Shown here piece after piece: positions 17,625-26,484 of a stretch of 64,000 nt of DNA. Under the pieces are notes generated by a model, which was not told the DNA's origin, did not search any database, and saw only the letters and a program-made list of their open reading frames with translations. The first letter of the stretch is position 1. The number at the start of each line of letters is the position of its first letter. The translations under genes and the position numbers were made by a program. This DNA is from an uncultured Bacteroides sp. Lineage in GTDB: Bacteria > Bacteroidota > Bacteroidia > Bacteroidales > Bacteroidaceae. The stretch covers positions 1 through 64,000 of the forward strand of contig CAQOGY010000004.1 in the NCBI GenBank assembly GCA_948847595.1, read 5' to 3'.

Positions 17625-20138
17625 TTATTTCTGTTCTTTGACTTTTTCCATCAGTAGCTTCATGTAGTAGCCACCTACTACGGAACGTGCCTTGAAATTC
17701 ATCATCTTTCCTGTATTCGTATCATGCCAGTCGCTGATAGGCACACGGGAAGTTGTTTCGTTCGCATAAGTATAGATCGGGTCGATGAACTTTTGGAACG
17801 TAGCATCGTCTGGAGACATACAGGCACTCCATAGTACCCAGTCGGATTTGGTATATTGTGCGCGGGAGTCCAATAGCAAACCATATTTATTTTGCTTGGT
17901 CAGATAGAAAGGAATTTCCGTATCAAATACTTTCTGCGGGAAAATGTTCATGTTAAACACTTTGTCCCATATCAGATTGTATTTCTGACTCCACGTTCCC
18001 GGTTTGTCAAATGCCAGTTTGTAGTGATCGCCGTCAAATGCCATCTTCTCCCATTCTATCGCCAGTCTTTTGGCGGTTTCGATGTATTTGTTCGCAGTTG
18101 TTTCTTTGCCCAGCATACGTGCCATTTCTCCGTATCCGGCGATTGCCATGATCGCTTTGGCGGAAAGATTGGCATTGTGTGCCAGATGTCCGGCAAAGTC
18201 ATCTGTACAAAGTTGGTTTTCAGGGTCCAGACCGTTCTCAATCAGATAGTTTGCCCATGTTGATAATGTTTCCCAGTATTTGGAAGCATAGTTGGCATTG
18301 CCTTCCATCATAGAGATGGCTGTAGTTACCAGAATCATGTTTCCGGCTTCTTCGATAGGCATATCTTCACCATAAAGTTGCCCGTTGGCTATTGGATAAG
18401 TTCCTAAGTCATGAGCGGGGTAAGGCTTGTTCCAGCGTCCGCTTTCGCTGTAGTAGAAGATAGAGTTGAGCATTCCCTTCATCAGTTCCGTATTGTAAAT
18501 AAGGTATAGTGGAGCGGATGGATAAGTTAGGTCTACTGTGTTGATACAGCCGTTACTATGGTTCTCTTTGGATAAGAAAAGCAGGTTGCCTTCCTTGTCG
18601 GTAAGGAGTTTATGGGCGGTAATGGAGTGGCGGTAAGTCAATGCGAGTAGTTCGGCATATTTCCTGCCTCCGGCTTTTTCTGCATCAGCCATCAGTTGTT
18701 GGTCGAAGGCACGGCAACGTTTCATCAATGAGGGATAAGAAGCCTGCGCACGTTCGAAAGCATCAAAGATGCTGACTTGACCGTTGTGTTTCCAGTATGC
18801 CATGCGGCGTTCGTAGAAATATTCGATCGAGTAGATATCGTCGTAGCCTAACATCACATATCCGCTTTTCCCTTGATTGTCTACCTTGCCTAAGTTTTCG
18901 GTATAAGCCATAGCGGGCATGTCGCTTTCGCTGCGGGTAATGGAATCCTGGGAGTTGGGCAATAGTTTGCCATTGGTGATGAAGGCTTGCTTCATGTCAT
19001 AGTAGTTACCTATGCTTAAGTCCTTGTTGGGTGCGCTGTTGCTTCCCAGATAAGCATATCCCCAGTCGATGCGTACACCGTCTCCTTTACGTTTTACGTA
19101 AGGCTGGTCGATGGTACCTGCCTTGAGGTAATCCATTCCGTTTTTGCTGATCTTTTCTGAGATGGTTGGTTGTGACGGTTCGTGTACGGCAAGTTGCGGG
19201 GTTGTTTCGATATACACTTGCACATCATGTTGTTTCTTGTCGAGTGAACGTACCCGATAGGAGATGTAGTTGATAGGGGTCGAGATAAGATCAAGATCTT
19301 CCATCAGCAGAGGTGCTGTGAATACAAGATCCAGTTCTACCGGACCGCAGGTGAATGTATAGTAGGTCTGTGTCGGTAATACATCGACAGACTTCTGGAT
19401 AGCAGCTTCCTTGAAGTTGCTGAGCTGTTTGTTCTCACGGAACAGGCCGAAATCAACGTATGCTCCGCCGGTTGTGTTGTGACAGTGTGCTGCAATAATG
19501 TTTGTTCCTTTACGGAGCCTGGCTTTAGCTGATGCGGATAGTTCGATGGTAACATCGTCATTCCAGGAATAATCGGTTGCCACCAGTTTTTCTCCGTTCA
19601 GATAGAGCTCGAATACATCGTCGTGTGAATAACGTAAGTAGATAATGTCGTTTGTCAGGTCTTGATTGAGGTTGAAACTACGGCGTACCCAGATGTCTTC
19701 GGTGTTCCACTCTGTGCCGATGCGTTTCATGTCTTTGGTGCCGAAAGCGGCTTTGCCCTTGGTCCATCCGGAATCATCGAACTGGGGCTGTATCCAGTTG
19801 GCCGCCGGTTGGCTCATGGTGAACTTTGCTTCCCAACGTTCGGTGTTTGTCATCGGAAGGATTGTTTCGAGGTTTAGCTTGTCCTTGCCCATGAAACGAT
19901 ATACTTTCCCGTCCACCCGGAGCGCGCCCAGTAAAGGATGGGTGGCGGCTGTCCAGTGTTCGGTGTTCCCTTCGTTCAGTTCGTTGTAGGGAGACCAGAT
20001 AGCAAGATAAGTATCGGAAGTGATCAGAGGTACGGACGGTGCACGCAAAGCGATATCCTGACTCGTTTTAAACAGGTCAGTTGCCTGCACATTGCATGCG
20101 AGGCAAACTGACATGATTGTAGAGAATAGTTTATTCAT
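17625..20138 (-). CDS. DUF4965/DUF1793-type exported protein (putative glycosidase), paralogue 2
   Basis: 837 aa, the same length as the paralogue at 1908-4421, with clear identity throughout (QDIALRAPSVPLITSD, EGNTEHWTAATHPLLGALRVDGK). The signal peptide contains CLAC around residues 14-17, so it may be a lipoprotein. The inserted GH2-like beta-sandwich occupies about residues 100-220. The blocks VDLTYPSAPL, TDDFAGHLAHNANLS and TWSQKYN are all kept. It is the second gene of a leftward two-gene operon, starting 13 bp after the GH2 gene, which fits a joint role on one glycan. Base composition is richer in G+C than paralogue 1. Confidence 0.85.
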   Translation of the reverse strand: MNKLFSTIMSVCLACNVQATDLFKTSQDIALRAPSVPLITSDTYLAIWSPYNELNEGNTEHWTAATHPLLGALRVDGKVYRFMGKDKLNLETILPMTNTERWEAKFTMSQPAANWIQPQFDDSGWTKGKAAFGTKDMKRIGTEWNTEDIWVRRSFNLNQDLTNDIIYLRYSHDDVFELYLNGEKLVATDYSWNDDVTIELSASAKARLRKGTNIIAAHCHNTTGGAYVDFGLFRENKQLSNFKEAAIQKSVDVLPTQTYYTFTCGPVELDLVFTAPLLMEDLDLISTPINYISYRVRSLDKKQHDVQVYIETTPQLAVHEPSQPTISEKISKNGMDYLKAGTIDQPYVKRKGDGVRIDWGYAYLGSNSAPNKDLSIGNYYDMKQAFITNGKLLPNSQDSITRSESDMPAMAYTENLGKVDNQGKSGYVMLGYDDIYSIEYFYERRMAYWKHNGQVSIFDAFERAQASYPSLMKRCRAFDQQLMADAEKAGGRKYAELLALTYRHSITAHKLLTDKEGNLLFLSKENHSNGCINTVDLTYPSAPLYLIYNTELMKGMLNSIFYYSESGRWNKPYPAHDLGTYPIANGQLYGEDMPIEEAGNMILVTTAISMMEGNANYASKYWETLSTWANYLIENGLDPENQLCTDDFAGHLAHNANLSAKAIMAIAGYGEMARMLGKETTANKYIETAKRLAIEWEKMAFDGDHYKLAFDKPGTWSQKYNLIWDKVFNMNIFPQKVFDTEIPFYLTKQNKYGLLLDSRAQYTKSDWVLWSACMSPDDATFQKFIDPIYTYANETTSRVPISDWHDTNTGKMMNFKARSVVGGYYMKLLMEKVKEQK

Positions 20139-20151
20139 TAATATGAAACTT

Positions 20152-21966
20152 TTATTTATTTAGCGAGTTACAAATTTTCTGGTTGATGGCTTTGATTTTA
20201 GGCTCGTCTACTTTGATCACTTTCCGGTCGTAAGTAACCAGACCGTTCACTTCTTCTTCCACATCTGTGATTTGTGTGTATACGGCAGCCGAGAAGCCTT
20301 TCTCGATCAGTTCCAATAAATGGTCTGCATATTTTATGTATTCATTAGTCACTTCTTCCGGCGTGTTGAACTTCACGTAGCCCCAGTTCTTGTCTGCCAG
20401 CCACAGATGTCCTTTCAGTGCCATACCTATACCGCCATATTCGCCCAGTACGGTAGCGCGTATCGGATCGTAGAGATAGAGGTTCGGTCCGGGATAGTTA
20501 TGAAGGTCGAGAATATCTCCGCACGTGTAGTGGTTACCTCCACTGGCAGGGTTTACCAGACGGCTGGGGTCGTATTCTTTCGTCCATTTAGTGATTTCAG
20601 GAGTCTTGAATTGTCCCCATGCTTCGTTGAAAGGTACCCATACGCCGATGCTCGGATAAGAATACAGGTAGTCGATAATTTCTTTCCATTCTTTGCGATA
20701 GTTAGCTTCTGATGCTGCGGAGCGGATGGCGTCTGCGCCGTCATAGTACTTGTGCATCTGCCATTCGGCAGGACCGCGACCTCCGTTCGGCATATCTTGC
20801 CATACGATCAGTCCGAGTTGGTCGCAATAAGTATACCAGCGTGCCGGTTCTACTTTTACGTGCTTGCGCACCATGTTGTAGCCGAAATCTTTGATCTTCT
20901 TCAAGTCATATACCAATGCTTCGTCTGTTGGCGCTGTGTATAAGCCGTCCGGCCACCAACCCTGGTCGAGCGGACCAAACTGGAAATAGTCTTTGTTGTT
21001 GAGTTGCAGGCGTGTAATACCATTCTTGTCTTTATGAGTTGAGAATTTGCGGAGAGCGGTGTAACTCTTCACTTGGTCTACAGTTTTGCCGTCTTTATAA
21101 AGAGTGACTTCCATATTATAAAGTGAAGGAGACTCGGGTGTCCATAATTTAACGTCTTCCGGCATTGTTAATTCTACCGGTACGCCATTGAGCGCTGCTC
21201 CTTTGGCTACGAGGTTTTTGCCGTCGAATACTTTCACTTCCACTTTGTCTGGAGAGCATACGTTGGTGGCTACTTCCACTTTGACAGTCTTCTTGTCGAT
21301 ATCCGGAGTTGTTTTCAGTTGGGCGATATGCTGGGCAGCTACCGGTTCCAGCCATACAGTCTGCCAGATACCTGTGACTGGTGTATACCAGATACCTTCC
21401 GGTCTTTCTACTTGTTTTCCTCTCGGCTGTTCGCCACGGTCAGAGGGGTCCCACACTTTCACAACCAACTGGTTATTGCCTTTATTCAATGCGGAAGTAA
21501 TATCAAAGTAGAATGGAGTGAAGCCTCCTGTATGTTGTCCTACTTTTACGTCATTTACCCATACATCGGCTTTCCAGTCCACAGCTCCGAAGTGCAGTAA
21601 TATTTGTTTGCCTTTCCATGCTGACGGTACATCAAAAGTACGCTGATACCATAATTCCTGATGCTCGTTAATGGTTTTACCTACTCCTGACAGGGAAGAT
21701 TCGACTGCAAAAGGTACTAAAATCTCTCCTTGGTAATTGTTTGGTGCCGGTTCTCCTTTTTTAGTAATCGCATAATTCCAGCTACCATTCAGATTCTTCC
21801 AATCCTGGCGTTCCATAATGGGGCGTGGGTATTCCGGTAATACGTTTTTAGGATTCAACTGCTCACCCCACGGAGTCTTTATCTTATCACCGGCGGGCTT
21901 CCATTGAGCGAATGTCGGGCTACAAAGAGCCAATGCGAATAGCACTGCTAGAAAATTCTTTTTCAT
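20152..21966 (-). CDS. Glycoside hydrolase family 2 enzyme
   Basis: 604-aa exported GH2 enzyme (family activities: beta-galactosidase, beta-glucuronidase, beta-mannosidase and others). The signal peptide ends SPTFAQ. A sugar-binding beta-sandwich covers about residues 55-205, the Ig-like domain 210-310, and the TIM barrel 315-600. The acid/base is E448 in VPFNEAWGQ and the likely nucleophile E509 in VLGEYGGI, so it should be active. It lacks the long C-terminal domains of LacZ-type enzymes. First gene of an operon with a DUF4965 protein and divergent from the GH115 gene. The exact sugar cannot be named. Confidence 0.9.
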   Translation of the reverse strand: MKKNFLAVLFALALCSPTFAQWKPAGDKIKTPWGEQLNPKNVLPEYPRPIMERQDWKNLNGSWNYAITKKGEPAPNNYQGEILVPFAVESSLSGVGKTINEHQELWYQRTFDVPSAWKGKQILLHFGAVDWKADVWVNDVKVGQHTGGFTPFYFDITSALNKGNNQLVVKVWDPSDRGEQPRGKQVERPEGIWYTPVTGIWQTVWLEPVAAQHIAQLKTTPDIDKKTVKVEVATNVCSPDKVEVKVFDGKNLVAKGAALNGVPVELTMPEDVKLWTPESPSLYNMEVTLYKDGKTVDQVKSYTALRKFSTHKDKNGITRLQLNNKDYFQFGPLDQGWWPDGLYTAPTDEALVYDLKKIKDFGYNMVRKHVKVEPARWYTYCDQLGLIVWQDMPNGGRGPAEWQMHKYYDGADAIRSAASEANYRKEWKEIIDYLYSYPSIGVWVPFNEAWGQFKTPEITKWTKEYDPSRLVNPASGGNHYTCGDILDLHNYPGPNLYLYDPIRATVLGEYGGIGMALKGHLWLADKNWGYVKFNTPEEVTNEYIKYADHLLELIEKGFSAAVYTQITDVEEEVNGLVTYDRKVIKVDEPKIKAINQKICNSLNK

Positions 21967-22260
21967 GGTAATTATCTTTATATGTATTAAATAGAAGAAT
22001 TAATATTCATAAAAGGAATATTGCAAAGAAAAGCCAATCAGAGAAGAATAAAGGAAATTTGCTGTTCAATAAATGATAAATGCTCGTCATTTTATAGTGA
22101 ATGACAGTTTTTTATGCGATAATGGTTATTTTTTGTCCTTAATTGAATAATAAGTAGCTTATATTACCGGAGATAATTATGACTTTTGGAGGGAGAACAA
22201 TCGTATGTTTCCGCGGATAGTCGTAAATAAACTGAAAAACAACTATAATAAACTTTATCA
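21967..22260. other. Divergent promoter region between GH2 and GH115
   Basis: 294 AT-rich bases between divergent operons. Only weak matches to the Bacteroides -7 box occur (GACTTTTG near 22180 on the plus strand). No gene or strong repeat is seen. Confidence 0.4.
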
Positions 22261-25209
22261 ATGAGAATCCTTTTTTTATTAGTAGTATTGTCGGTTACTT
22301 CTGCCCTACAGTCGCAGGTAGTCATTAAAGAGAATGCTATTCAGAGTAAGTATGCTTTTCCCTTGGTTACTTCGAAAGCGAAAGCTGTAGTAGTTTATGA
22401 TACTGATGACTATTTGGTGGTACGTAAGACTGCGGAGCTTTTTGTTTCGGACGTCGAATCAGTGACCGGACAACAATTACGGTTGACGGACAAACTGAAA
22501 GGCGACAAAGAGATTATTATTGTGGGTACAGTTGAGAAAAATCGGCTGATCCGCCAGTTAGCTGAGAAGGGCAAGCTAGATATCTCTTCTTTGGAAGGGG
22601 CATGGGAACGATTTCTGATTCAGACGGTTTCCCGTCCATTCCCCGGAGTCAGCAAAGCGCTGGTAGTAGCGGGGAGCGACAGGCGGGGAGCTGCGTACGG
22701 ACTTTTTTCGCTTTCGGAAATGATGGGAGTGTCTCCTTGGTACTGGTGGGCTGATGTTCCGGTGAAGAAACATAAGACGCTTTATGTCGATGCCCCCGCC
22801 ACTTTGTCCAAGACTCCTTCGGTGAAGTACAGGGGGATTTTCTTAAATGACGAAGACTGGGGACTGAAACCTTGGGCTGCCAAGACATTCGAGAAAGAAA
22901 GAGGAAATATCGGCCCTCGTACCTATGCCAAAATATGCGAGCTGTTGCTGCGACTGAAAGCTAATCATCTGGCACCGGCCATGCACCCCGTTTCTACCGC
23001 ATTTTATAAGATACCGGAAAATAAACTGGTAGCTGATACCTTTGCCATTGTTATGGGGTCCAGTCACTGCGAACCGTTATTGCTGAACACTGCCAGCGAA
23101 TGGGACAGCAAGACGATGGGACCATGGGATTATAACAAGAACAAAGATAAGATCAACGAGGTATTGAGTAATCGTGTGAAGGAAAACTGTGCGTATGAAA
23201 ATGTATATACGCTGGCTTTAAGAGGCCTGCATGATGCAGCTATGGGTGGCGGAGATGTGCCGATGCGAGAAAAGGTTAAGATGCTGGAAAGTGCACTGAA
23301 TGCTCAGAGAGAGATCATTGCCCGGCATATTGACAAACCTGTTGAAACAATTCCACAAGCATTTACGCCTTATAAGGAAGTGCTGGAAATCTATTCGAAC
23401 GGACTGGAATTGCCGGATGATGTTACAATTATCTGGGCGGATGATAATTTCGGTTATATGAAACGTCTGAGTGGTCCGCAGGAGCAAAAGCGCTCCGGAC
23501 GTGCAGGCGTTTACTATCATATATCTTATTTGGGTGTTCCTCATAGCTATTTGTGGTATAGTACTACCCCTCCGGCATTGATGTATGAAGAACTTCGTAA
23601 GGCGTATGATACCACTGCCGATCGTGTCTGGCTGGCGAATTGCGGAGACTTGAAAGGGGCTGAAACACAAATCTCCCTTTTCCTTGATATGGCTTATGAT
23701 ATAGACAGCTTCAATGCGGATAATGTCGCCACTTATCCGGCACGTTGGCTGGCAAAGATGTTTGGTGAGGAGTACTACGATACATTGGAAGATATAACTT
23801 GTTCTCATATAAATTTGGCTTTTTCCAGAAAGCCGGAGTACATGGGCTGGGGATATTGGAATAACTATTGGGGAGGCGGAGAGAAACGTACGGATACGGA
23901 GTTCTCTTTTGCTAACTATAATGAAGCGGAAAGACGCTTGACTGAGTATAGCCGTATTGGGAAAAAAACGGAGGATTTGTTAGCTTCATTGGACGAAAAG
24001 AGTAAACCGGCTTTCTATCAATTATTATACTATCCGGTGAAAGGGGCCGAACTGATGAATCATATGACCATCAAAGGACAGTTTTACCGTCAGTATGTCC
24101 GTCAGCAACGTGCTGCCGCCAATCGGCTTAAGGCTCAGGTGAAGTGCTATCATGATAGTCTCGAAATCATAACCGATGGATACAACTCTCTGCTGGATGG
24201 AAAATGGAAGCACATGATGTCTTTAAAACAGAACTATGATGGTACGAGTTCCTATTTCATGATCCCATTGATGGAAGAAGAATACACACCTGTTGGCTTT
24301 CCTAAGCTGGGGCTTCAGGCAGAAAGCGAAAATTTGGATAAAGGAGGAATGAGTTTTCATACATTGCCCGCCTACAGCACTTATTCACGTAAAAGTCATT
24401 GGATAGATATATATAATCAGGGGACCGGAGAGCTAAGCTGGAGTATCACGCCTTCGGAAGACTGGATCCTGATTTCTCAGAAAAGTGGTAAGACGTCTGC
24501 GGAAAACCGTATCCATATATCTGTTGACTGGGATAAAGTGCCGGTAGGAGAAAAGGTGAAAGGACAAATTGATGTAACTTCCGGCAGTCAGAAGGAGAGT
24601 GTACTGGTTTCAGTATTCAATCCGGAGTCTCCTGCACGTACAGAAGTACAAGGATTGTATGTAGAGGAGAATGGTTACATTTCTATTCCGGCAGCCGACT
24701 TCCACCGGAAGTTTGAGAGTAATGATATTCGGATGAGTATCCTTCCGGGACTTGGTTTTGAGGGTCGCTCTTTGCAGTTGGGGAATCCGACAGCTCCCTT
24801 GCAAATGTATCGTGCAGGTGATGTCCCCAGAGTGGAATATGATTTCTATACATTTAATGCCGGGATTTATGATGTATATACGTATGTTTTGCCGACATTT
24901 CCCTTGCATGCTGAGCGGGACTACAAATTGCCGGAACATACTAACTCGGATACAAAGTATAGTGTCCGTATAGATGATGGTTCCATTTCTACTCCTTCCA
25001 CTTCGGCTATCGAATATTCTCAAATCTGGTATGATAGTGTATTGAAGAATTGCAGAGTGAATAAGTCTACTTTGTATGTAAAGAAGCCCGGTAAGCACAC
25101 TTTGCAGATACGCTGTGGTGATCCGGGCATCGTTATTCAAAAGATTGTCATTGACTTGGGAGGAATGAAGCGTTCTTATCTCGGCCCTCAGAGTACAATC
25201 TGTAATTAG
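22261..25209 (+). CDS. Glycoside hydrolase family 115 (alpha-glucuronidase)
   Basis: 982 aa with a short signal peptide ending LQSQV. Family GH115 removes glucuronic or 4-O-methyl-glucuronic acid from xylan and related glycans. Visible family features: an N-terminal alpha/beta domain (residues about 30-160), the barrel from about 185 (KYRGIFLNDEDWGLKPW), GVYYHISYLGVPHSYLWY near residue 420 and ANCGDLKGAE, followed by a helical domain and a C-terminal beta-sandwich (ISIPAADFHRK; GH115_C-like). Its stop overlaps the stop of the convergent GH43 gene by 4 bp. The upstream neighbours GH2 and DUF4965 are divergent. Confidence 0.9.
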   Translation: MRILFLLVVLSVTSALQSQVVIKENAIQSKYAFPLVTSKAKAVVVYDTDDYLVVRKTAELFVSDVESVTGQQLRLTDKLKGDKEIIIVGTVEKNRLIRQLAEKGKLDISSLEGAWERFLIQTVSRPFPGVSKALVVAGSDRRGAAYGLFSLSEMMGVSPWYWWADVPVKKHKTLYVDAPATLSKTPSVKYRGIFLNDEDWGLKPWAAKTFEKERGNIGPRTYAKICELLLRLKANHLAPAMHPVSTAFYKIPENKLVADTFAIVMGSSHCEPLLLNTASEWDSKTMGPWDYNKNKDKINEVLSNRVKENCAYENVYTLALRGLHDAAMGGGDVPMREKVKMLESALNAQREIIARHIDKPVETIPQAFTPYKEVLEIYSNGLELPDDVTIIWADDNFGYMKRLSGPQEQKRSGRAGVYYHISYLGVPHSYLWYSTTPPALMYEELRKAYDTTADRVWLANCGDLKGAETQISLFLDMAYDIDSFNADNVATYPARWLAKMFGEEYYDTLEDITCSHINLAFSRKPEYMGWGYWNNYWGGGEKRTDTEFSFANYNEAERRLTEYSRIGKKTEDLLASLDEKSKPAFYQLLYYPVKGAELMNHMTIKGQFYRQYVRQQRAAANRLKAQVKCYHDSLEIITDGYNSLLDGKWKHMMSLKQNYDGTSSYFMIPLMEEEYTPVGFPKLGLQAESENLDKGGMSFHTLPAYSTYSRKSHWIDIYNQGTGELSWSITPSEDWILISQKSGKTSAENRIHISVDWDKVPVGEKVKGQIDVTSGSQKESVLVSVFNPESPARTEVQGLYVEENGYISIPAADFHRKFESNDIRMSILPGLGFEGRSLQLGNPTAPLQMYRAGDVPRVEYDFYTFNAGIYDVYTYVLPTFPLHAERDYKLPEHTNSDTKYSVRIDDGSISTPSTSAIEYSQIWYDSVLKNCRVNKSTLYVKKPGKHTLQIRCGDPGIVIQKIVIDLGGMKRSYLGPQSTICN

Positions 25210-26318
25210 TTCTGTTTTTTATGAATAGGGGAACCGGATGGCCTTGCCATTGGTTCCTCTTCTTTTTGAGGGGTTCCCAGCACGGGCATTCCGTCTTTGT
25301 CCCAGTCTATCTTCTGTAAACGGGGAGAACGGGAATCGGATGCGCCAGGAGCGTCATTCGGTATCTGGCGGGCATGATATAGCATATACCATTCTTTCCC
25401 ATCCGGAGACGGAGTGAAAGATATTCCGCCGGGACCGTATACATTGTTTTCAGGGTCTTGTTGTAGTACCGGAACCGGAGACTTCTTCCAGGAAGCCGGA
25501 TTGAGTAAGTTAGCTTTTGCGTCTGCAGTCAGTAATCCGACACAATAATAAGGAGTCCAGCTACCACTGGCTGAATAGAAGATGCATGCTTTGTCTTTAT
25601 TCTTTGATTCAAAATATTGGGGTGCTTCGTTTACATGTATCGGATAGGCTGTTTTGCTGCCATCCGGATTTACCCATTGGCATTCCCATTCATATTCAGG
25701 TTTGGAGATGAGAATCCTGTCAGAAGACAGTGTCCATGGATTCTCCATAGTAGCGATGTAGATACATTGGGTTTCACTGTCTATCCTTCGTTTTTGCCAG
25801 CCGCACCATATCATATAGCGTTGGCCATCATGTTCAAAGGTGCTGGCATGGATTGCCCAGTTGTTGTCTTTATCTGTCTGTATGCGTCCTTTCATCACAA
25901 ATGTTCCTTCCATGGGGTTGGCGGCTTCATTCTCGACAACATAAATCTGGTGATTATCCATATTGCCGTCGTCTGCGGCAAAGTAAATATACCATTTGTT
26001 ATTTATACGATGAATTTCGGGTGCCCACAGATGATAGGAGTTGCTGGGGTCGGTGGGTATCCATACATCTTTTTGAGTAGCATGTGAGAGGTCTGTTATA
26101 TCATCGGTTTCCCAAAGTATGACTCTGTTTTCTGAGCCCTGTGTATAATAATATTTGCCTTCATGAAAAATAGCCCATGGCTCTGCTCCACGTTCAAGTA
26201 ACGGGTTCGTATAGGTATTTCCTGCGGCTACAGTTTCTTTCTCTGTTGTAGCCTTCTTATGCTGGCAAGAGACACCGATTAATAAGATAATGGATAATAA
26301 AAACAATCTGCTTCTCAT
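25206..26318 (-). CDS. GH43-family lipoprotein
   Basis: 370-aa lipoprotein, lipobox IGVSCQHK. I chose the ATG at 26318 because it has a purine-rich stretch (GAGAAG) just upstream; an ATG at 26330 adds four residues. A much longer frame to 26552 runs through the divergent promoter and is not credible. The protein shows the five-bladed propeller pattern of GH43-like enzymes (NPLLERGAEPWAIFHEGKYYYTQG, HLWAPEIHRINNKWYIYFAA, GPGGISFTPSPDG, YMLYHARQ). The first catalytic Asp motif is AEPWA, not the usual xDP, so activity should be tested; some related subfamilies vary here. Family substrates are arabinose- or xylose-containing glycans. Confidence 0.8.
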   Translation of the reverse strand: MRSRLFLLSIILLIGVSCQHKKATTEKETVAAGNTYTNPLLERGAEPWAIFHEGKYYYTQGSENRVILWETDDITDLSHATQKDVWIPTDPSNSYHLWAPEIHRINNKWYIYFAADDGNMDNHQIYVVENEAANPMEGTFVMKGRIQTDKDNNWAIHASTFEHDGQRYMIWCGWQKRRIDSETQCIYIATMENPWTLSSDRILISKPEYEWECQWVNPDGSKTAYPIHVNEAPQYFESKNKDKACIFYSASGSWTPYYCVGLLTADAKANLLNPASWKKSPVPVLQQDPENNVYGPGGISFTPSPDGKEWYMLYHARQIPNDAPGASDSRSPRLQKIDWDKDGMPVLGTPQKEEEPMARPSGSPIHKKQN

Positions 26319-26484
26319 GGTACTTCTCATTTGATAATGACAATGCAAAGTAAGCATAAAATATTGATAAATCATGCAAATGGAAGTAGAATGGTCAGTT
26401 TTTGTTGTTAAATGAACTGTAATTTCTGAAACTTTTCTTTGTTTTTTCTCATCTTTGCGAAGTGAACTTTTAAATAAATAATAT

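Noticed and set aside
23218..23808. 196-codon minus-strand frame
   Set aside because: Antisense shadow inside GH115.
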